From UBA4781 sp963674975 (GTDB taxonomy: Bacteria; Chloroflexota; Anaerolineae; Anaerolineales; Anaerolineaceae), in NCBI GenBank assembly GCA_963674975.1, contig OY771913.1, positions 1,426,001-1,490,000 of the forward strand: a stretch of 64,000 bases of DNA, given 5' to 3'. Below are positions 59,828-64,000 of this stretch, piece after piece; position 1 is the first letter of the stretch, and the number at the start of each line of letters is the position of its first letter. Below the pieces are notes generated by a model. The model was not told where the DNA came from. It worked only from the letters and a program-made list of their open reading frames with translations, and did not search any database. Both the position numbers and the translations under genes were made by a program.

Positions 59828-61174
59828 CTACACCTTGCGCATACCGCCATAGAATTTCTGGCTGAATCCCGCAGAGAAATCAAATGACCAGATCGAGCGT
59901 GTTTCGGTGTGCGAGTGATTTTCGTCTGCCCCATACACCACCACATTCGAGAAAGTCTTGATGCGCCCAAAATTCGTTTGATTGGGCGACACCGGTACCT
60001 GGTTACGCCACGTGCCCGAGTTAAAGTAATAACGCTCCACTCCATCTTCAGCATCCAGCAGTGCTACCAGCGGTTGGTGAGTGTGACCCGAAATGATGCA
60101 GCGCACCGAATCTCCATTTTTCTGCAGCAGTTCTTCCTTGATCGCCGGCAGGTTCGTCTCGTTGCTGCTGATGCGGTTTGTTATAGATGAAGATACACGC
60201 TTTATCAGATAGTATGGGATGCTTTTGCGCAGAGGATTGAGGCGGAGTATTTTTTTCAGCGCATTCCCCTGCAGAAGCGGTAAATTGAGAATGGGATCTT
60301 TGCGCAGGCTGTTCAATTCTTCCAGAATGATCGGTTCTAGATACTTCCACGCTTCCTTGCGTGTCATGCCGGGGGTATTGAAAATAAAATTCATCAAAGC
60401 ATTTTGCGGGCGTACATCCTGAAACTCGATCAATCGATAATACAGGTTTTTCAGTGAATTATTTCTCTTGATCTTTTCCGCTCCATAATGGCGGATGAAC
60501 ATAAACGGAAGTTTGTAGATGAGTTCCACTACTGAAAAATCATCCACCGGCGGCTGGGCGTATTCTTCTTCCGGAATATTCGTCGGAATAGTGCCTGCAT
60601 TGCGGTAGTTCTTTGAGAAATTCGATGGATCGTATTCATGCCCGTGCCTCACAAAAGCCAGCGGTTTGTCCTGGCTGTAGTAGGTAAAGGTATGCGGAAG
60701 AAGTTCATCGCTGGCAGGCATTCCTAAAAGTGCACGCGCTTTTGTACGTGTCGCCGGTGTGGCATTTACCAGCCGGTCATGGTTGCCCACAAGGTAATGC
60801 AGGCGCAGTTCCACATCAAAATACTTCTGAAAATCACGGATCAAAGCCAGTGAACCGGATACCCGTCCTTCATCCCCGATCAGATCCAGCAGGCGCAGGA
60901 TCTTCTTCTCATGCTCCGAACCGGGATGGATCTCGGATAGGTTCACATAGGGCTTGACAGTATCTTCATACCAGATATTGGAGTGATTTAACTCTAAAAT
61001 GTCTCCCGCCAGCACCAGATCCACCGACAGAGCACGATTCACCGCTGCTTCTTTTGACATGGTGCGGATGAATTTTTGATATGCTTTCGGTTCCAGGTTG
61101 CGGTTGGCACGCAGTGCCGGGTTAACTCCCCAGGTGCATTCTTCAAGGTGCAGATCAGAAATGACAATTAACAT
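59828..61174 (-). CDS. Calcineurin-like metallophosphoesterase
   Basis: Encodes 448 residues. Metal-binding motifs D-L-H-L near residue 7, G-D-I-L-E near 57, G-N-H-D near 129 and G-H-T-H near 364 define the phosphoesterase fold; a large helical insertion (about 200-330) separates the last two. No membrane segment. It converges on the glycosyltransferase-like gene. The insertion makes it longer than common family members; substrate unknown. Confidence 0.88.
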   Translation of the reverse strand: MLIVISDLHLEECTWGVNPALRANRNLEPKAYQKFIRTMSKEAAVNRALSVDLVLAGDILELNHSNIWYEDTVKPYVNLSEIHPGSEHEKKILRLLDLIGDEGRVSGSLALIRDFQKYFDVELRLHYLVGNHDRLVNATPATRTKARALLGMPASDELLPHTFTYYSQDKPLAFVRHGHEYDPSNFSKNYRNAGTIPTNIPEEEYAQPPVDDFSVVELIYKLPFMFIRHYGAEKIKRNNSLKNLYYRLIEFQDVRPQNALMNFIFNTPGMTRKEAWKYLEPIILEELNSLRKDPILNLPLLQGNALKKILRLNPLRKSIPYYLIKRVSSSITNRISSNETNLPAIKEELLQKNGDSVRCIISGHTHQPLVALLDAEDGVERYYFNSGTWRNQVPVSPNQTNFGRIKTFSNVVVYGADENHSHTETRSIWSFDFSAGFSQKFYGGMRKV

Positions 61175-61290
61175 AAGGTTCTTTCCAATATTCCATTTAA
61201 CATCTGTGTTTTTATATCACAGACCACCCAATTTCGTATGAAGAAAATCTTATTGTTTCATTAACAAAATTGTATTTATTTGAAGTTCGC

Positions 61291-61319
61291 TTGACAGGCT
61301 CTGCTTGTGGCATTATACT
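61291..61319 (+). promoter_or_regulatory. Promoter of FMN-riboswitch operon
   Basis: TTGACA (61291-61296), a 17-base spacer and TATACT (61314-61319), close to the sigma-70 consensus. The expected start is near 61326, eight bases before the aptamer. Confidence 0.85.
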
Positions 61320-61333
61320 GCCCCTTAATAAGT

Positions 61334-61456
61334 CCTTCAGGGCAGGGTGCGAGAGTACGCTCTCAATTCCCGATCGGTGGTAAAAACCCACGAGTGCTGA
61401 AAAGCGCAGACCCGGTGCAACTCCGGGGTCGACGGTACAGTCCGGATAAAAGAAGG
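61334..61456 (+). promoter_or_regulatory. FMN riboswitch (RFN element)
   Basis: Conserved RFN blocks are present in order: AGGGCAGGGTG, AATTCCCGATCGGTGGTA, CCCACGAG, a GACCCGGTGCAACTCCGGGGTC hairpin region and CGACGGTACAGTCCGGAT, closed by CCTTC/GAAGG as P1. GAGAG-TACG-CTCTC forms an extra hairpin inserted in P2 (about 61350-61365). It senses FMN and, with the terminator downstream, should switch the RibXY-type importer off when flavin is plentiful. Confidence 0.95.
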
Positions 61457-61477
61457 TTTTTTTGATAAGAAAATTCG

Positions 61478-61502
61478 CCCTGAGAGCTTTTCAGGGTTTT
61501 TT
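61478..61502 (+). terminator. Riboswitch-controlled intrinsic terminator
   Basis: CCCTGA (61478-61483) and TCAGGG (61491-61496) form the stem, followed by TTTTTT. The 5' arm with one more base, GCCCTGA (61477-61483), can instead pair with TCAGGGC (61337-61343) in the aptamer's first strand, a plausible antiterminator. It ends nine bases before the permease ATG. Confidence 0.85.
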
Positions 61503-61510
61503 ATTTAATC

Positions 61511-62296
61511 ATGAAAAAGAAACGCAGCCAAACCAATACTTTTTTTGCATCAGGATGGACATCATACCCACTGGCAATCCTTCTATTTCTAGCGGGCTGG
61601 CAGGTGCTTGTGATGATCTTCGATTTCCCTGCATTCATCCTGCCCTCCCCGGAATTAGTTTGGGAGCGGATGCTCACCGCCATTCAGGATGGCAGTTTGA
61701 TCCGTCATACCCTGGCTACACTTACTGAAGTGATCAGTGGACTCGCCATCGGTATTGCAGGAGCATCTATTCTTGGATACCTTCTTTCTAAATCCAAATT
61801 GATGGAAAAAGTGCTTTCCCCATTTCTAGTTGCCAGCCAGGCAGTACCGATCGCAGCCATCGCCCCCCTGCTCATCATCTGGTTTGGGTCGGGAGTGATC
61901 TCAAAGGTTCTCATCTGTTCTCTCACAGTATTTTTTCCCATGCTGGTGAACACCCTGGTAGGGCTGCACGCAGTGCCATCTGCCATGCGCGATCTGATGC
62001 GCACCCTGCACGCCACCCGCAGGCAGACCCTGTTTTATCTGGAACTGCCGGCTGCCCTGCCCGTTCTGCTGGGCGGGATGCGCGTCAGCGCCACCCTTTC
62101 TGTGATCGGAGCGGTGGTTGGAGAACTGGCTGGATCGGATAAAGGGCTGGGGTTTCTCATCAACGTGGGGCGTGGTCAATACGACACAGCCCTGGTATTC
62201 GTGGCAGTGCTCACGCTGGTACTGCTGGCTGTGCTTTTATATGGAATTGTGCTCCTGCTTGAAAAGCGCCTGCTGCGCTGGCAGGAGGCGAAATAA
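61511..62296 (+). CDS. ribX: Riboflavin ABC permease (RibX-like)
   Basis: Encodes 261 residues with six membrane helices and a cytosolic EAA-type loop (E-L-P-A-A-L-P-V-L-L-G-G-M-R near 177-190), as in ThiX/SsuC-type permeases for small aromatic compounds. The FMN riboswitch upstream points to riboflavin, as described for the RibXY system of Chloroflexota. The ATG stands nine bases after the terminator T tract and has no Shine-Dalgarno sequence, an unusual arrangement. No ATPase gene is visible before the window ends; it may lie downstream. Confidence 0.85.
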   Translation: MKKKRSQTNTFFASGWTSYPLAILLFLAGWQVLVMIFDFPAFILPSPELVWERMLTAIQDGSLIRHTLATLTEVISGLAIGIAGASILGYLLSKSKLMEKVLSPFLVASQAVPIAAIAPLLIIWFGSGVISKVLICSLTVFFPMLVNTLVGLHAVPSAMRDLMRTLHATRRQTLFYLELPAALPVLLGGMRVSATLSVIGAVVGELAGSDKGLGFLINVGRGQYDTALVFVAVLTLVLLAVLLYGIVLLLEKRLLRWQEAK

Positions 62297-62312
62297 AAGA
62301 TCGGAGCAAACA

Positions 62313-63296
62313 ATGAAAAAAGGATATTTCTTCTTCATACCATTTCTGCTGCTGCTGGCAGCCTGCAGTTCTGCTGCAAGTTCAACCGCGGAGTTGACCC
62401 CCATCACACTACCCGCCGGGTATATCCCCAATGTGCAGTTCGCACCGCTCTATGTAGCCATCGAAAAAGGTTTTTACGCCGAGCAGGGACTGGATGTAAC
62501 TATCGACTACAACATGGAAACAGATAACGTAGCCCTGCTGGGAGTGGGCGAACTGGATTTCGCCATCGCCTCCGGAGAACAGGTGCTGCTCGGACAGGGG
62601 CAGGACCTGCCAGTGGTATACGTGCTGGCATGGTACCAGGATTACCCGGTCGGGGTGACCTCGCTGGCTGAAGACGGAATCACCCAGCCGGCTGATCTGG
62701 TCAGTAAGAAGATCGGTATCCCGGGTTTATACGGTGCCAGCTATATTGGCTTTCGCGCCCTGCTGGAGGCAAACGATCTACAGGAAAGCGACATGACCCT
62801 CGATTCCATCGGCTACACCACCGCCGAAGCGCTGGCGAATGGGCAGGAAGACGCAGTAGTGGTCTACGTTGCCAATGAACCGGTCCAGCTTGAAGCGCAG
62901 GGATACACTCTCAATACCCTGCGGGTCTCGGATTACACTGACCTGATCGGAAACGGCTTGATCACCAGTCAAAAAGTCATCGAAGAAAAACCGGATCTGG
63001 TGCGCGCCATGGTTTCTGCCACATGGGAGGGCATCCGTTATACCAGCGAACATCCTGATGAAGCTTTTGATATCTGCAAGAAGTATGTCGACAATCTGGC
63101 GGACCTTACTCTCGAAGAGCAGGAAGTACAGCTCCAGGTGCTGGAAAACTCCATTACGTTGTATCATGTAGAGAAAAACGGCGTAAGCGATCTACAAACC
63201 TGGCAGAACATGCAATCTCTTTTACTGGATATGGGTTTATTAACACAGGAACTGGACCTGAACCAGGTTTTCAGCAATAGTTTTTTGCCGGAATAA
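62313..63296 (+). CDS. ribY: Riboflavin-binding lipoprotein (RibY-like), copy 1
   Basis: Encodes 327 residues. A lipobox ends the signal peptide (L-L-A-A-C-S-S near 18), followed by an NMT1/THI5-like solute-binding domain: G-Y-I-P-N-V-Q-F-A-P-L-Y near 37, G-E-L-D-F-A-I-A-S-G-E near 79 and G-I-P-G-L-Y-G-A near 137. GGAG precedes the ATG at 62313; the long frame from 62118 runs through the permease gene in another frame and is rejected. It delivers riboflavin to RibX. Confidence 0.88.
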   Translation: MKKGYFFFIPFLLLLAACSSAASSTAELTPITLPAGYIPNVQFAPLYVAIEKGFYAEQGLDVTIDYNMETDNVALLGVGELDFAIASGEQVLLGQGQDLPVVYVLAWYQDYPVGVTSLAEDGITQPADLVSKKIGIPGLYGASYIGFRALLEANDLQESDMTLDSIGYTTAEALANGQEDAVVVYVANEPVQLEAQGYTLNTLRVSDYTDLIGNGLITSQKVIEEKPDLVRAMVSATWEGIRYTSEHPDEAFDICKKYVDNLADLTLEEQEVQLQVLENSITLYHVEKNGVSDLQTWQNMQSLLLDMGLLTQELDLNQVFSNSFLPE

Positions 63297-63318
63297 AACC
63301 AGATAGGAGTTGAATTTC

Positions 63319-64000
63319 ATGAAAAAAAAGATCCTGTTTTTTATCCTAACCGCCCTTTTACTGGCAGGCTGCCAGAGTATGATCGAACCTGTCAGCCAGG
63401 AACTCATCCCGGTAACCCTGCCGGTGGGCTACATCCCTAACGTGCAGTTTGCGCCCATGTATGTAGCTATTGAGAACGGATACTACCGCGAACAGGGGCT
63501 GGACGTGAGCATGGACTACAACATGGAAACCGACAGCGTGGCGCTCATCGGCGCGGGCGAACTGGATTTCGCCATTGTTTCGGGGGAGCAGGTTCTGCTG
63601 GGTCGCGCGCAGGGGCTGCCTGTGGTTTATGTAATGGCATGGTATCAGGAATACCCGGTGGGAGTGGCTGCGCTGGCAGACAGCGGAATCGAAGAAGCGC
63701 AGGATCTGGTCGGGAAGAAAGTAGGGCTTCCCGGGTTGTATGGCGCCAGTTATATTGGGCTGCGCGCGCTGCTGCAAGCCAATGGACTGCAGGAAAGCGA
63801 CCTGACACTCGATTCCATCGGCTATACCCAGACCGAAGCCCTGATGAATAGATTGGAAGACGCGGTTGTGATCTATGTAGCCAATGAACCACTCAAGTTG
63901 GAAGCAGAAGGCTACAACGTGAATGTGATCCGCACCTCCGATTACCTGGACTTGGTTGCCAACGGATTGGTAACCAGTGAAAAGATGATCGAGGAACATC
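63319..64000 (+). CDS. ribY: Riboflavin-binding lipoprotein (RibY-like), copy 2, partial
   Basis: About 227 residues are visible before the window ends; the frame is open. A lipobox (L-L-L-A-G-C-Q-S near 18) and the same blocks as copy 1 occur: G-Y-I-P-N-V-Q-F-A-P-M-Y, N-M-E-T-D-S-V-A-L, G-E-L-D-F-A-I-V-S-G-E and G-L-P-G-L-Y-G-A-S-Y-I-G. Most residues between the blocks are identical or similar to copy 1, so it is a tandem duplicate. AGGAGT precedes the ATG. The divergence sits mostly outside the likely ligand pocket, leaving open whether it binds the same flavin. Confidence 0.9.
   Translation, partial: MKKKILFFILTALLLAGCQSMIEPVSQELIPVTLPVGYIPNVQFAPMYVAIENGYYREQGLDVSMDYNMETDSVALIGAGELDFAIVSGEQVLLGRAQGLPVVYVMAWYQEYPVGVAALADSGIEEAQDLVGKKVGLPGLYGASYIGLRALLQANGLQESDLTLDSIGYTQTEALMNRLEDAVVIYVANEPLKLEAEGYNVNVIRTSDYLDLVANGLVTSEKMIEEH

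Noticed and set aside
62118..62312. Long open frame upstream of the first RibY-like gene
   Set aside because: It runs inside the RibX-like gene in another frame; the lipoprotein signal peptide and ribosome site begin at 62313.
63358..63999. Long minus-strand open frame opposite the second RibY-like gene
   Set aside because: It is antisense to a clear lipoprotein gene with signal peptide and ribosome site, and has no recognisable domain.
1..64000. CRISPR array, phage or transposon content
   Set aside because: No regularly spaced direct repeats, transposase, integrase or terminal inverted repeats were found by reading.

Overview
The window carries about 65 protein genes, three tRNA-Ser genes, one clear FMN riboswitch and two candidate small RNAs. 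No CRISPR array, rRNA, insertion sequence or phage module was seen. The gene content suggests an anaerobic, sugar-fermenting bacterium: a tungsten-type aldehyde:ferredoxin oxidoreductase, corrinoid protein, two PTS systems, one ECF and two other ABC importers, and many SIS-domain sugar-phosphate enzymes. The FMN-riboswitch-controlled RibXY-type uptake system is a recognised feature of Chloroflexota, and several genes appear to have leaderless transcripts. My best guess is Chloroflexota, class Anaerolineae; this is inference, since no rRNA or marker gene is present.

Layout. 0-1.5 kb: three small genes (DUF6941-like, YjzC-like with an apparent ATA start, zinc ribbon) in AT-rich DNA. 1.5-10.9 kb (minus): an operon led by an autoregulated GntR/FCD repressor encoding a complete ECF importer (S, T and two ATPases), a TrpF-like barrel protein, a PfkB kinase, a nucleoside hydrolase, a DMT permease and possibly an AOR. 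It looks like a nucleoside (or ribosyl compound) uptake and breakdown system. 11-20.4 kb (minus): a GntR/UTRA-controlled ABC sugar importer with two SIS proteins, a BadF/GlcNAc-kinase-type kinase, a DUF6259 glycosidase-like protein and an MBL-fold hydrolase. 20.5-25 kb: FHA/VWA-like membrane protein, CitE-like lyase, two tRNA-Ser, YbaK deacylase, lone corrinoid protein. 25-32 kb (minus): SorC-type regulator, E1 alpha, E1 beta and E2 of a 2-oxo-acid/acetoin dehydrogenase fused by translational coupling to a galactitol-type PTS.

32-46.8 kb: mostly housekeeping genes (YdcF, NYN/LOTUS protein, nitroreductase, MgtC, MutS2, AmrS-type radical SAM, RNase D, beta-CASP nuclease, tRNA-Ser, BtrH-like protein, UDG-family protein) with two candidate terminated small RNAs. 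46.8-56.6 kb: a second sugar island with a GntR/UTRA regulator, split transketolase, two SIS isomerases (one GmhA-like) and an ascorbate-family PTS that includes an unlisted 32-residue membrane peptide. AT-rich palindromes recur at its promoters. 56.6-61.2 kb: SMP-30 lactonase, GNAT, pyrimidine nucleotidase, a glycosyltransferase-like protein and a calcineurin-like phosphoesterase. 61.3-64 kb: promoter, FMN riboswitch, intrinsic terminator, RibX-type permease and two tandem RibY-type lipoproteins, the second running off the window edge.
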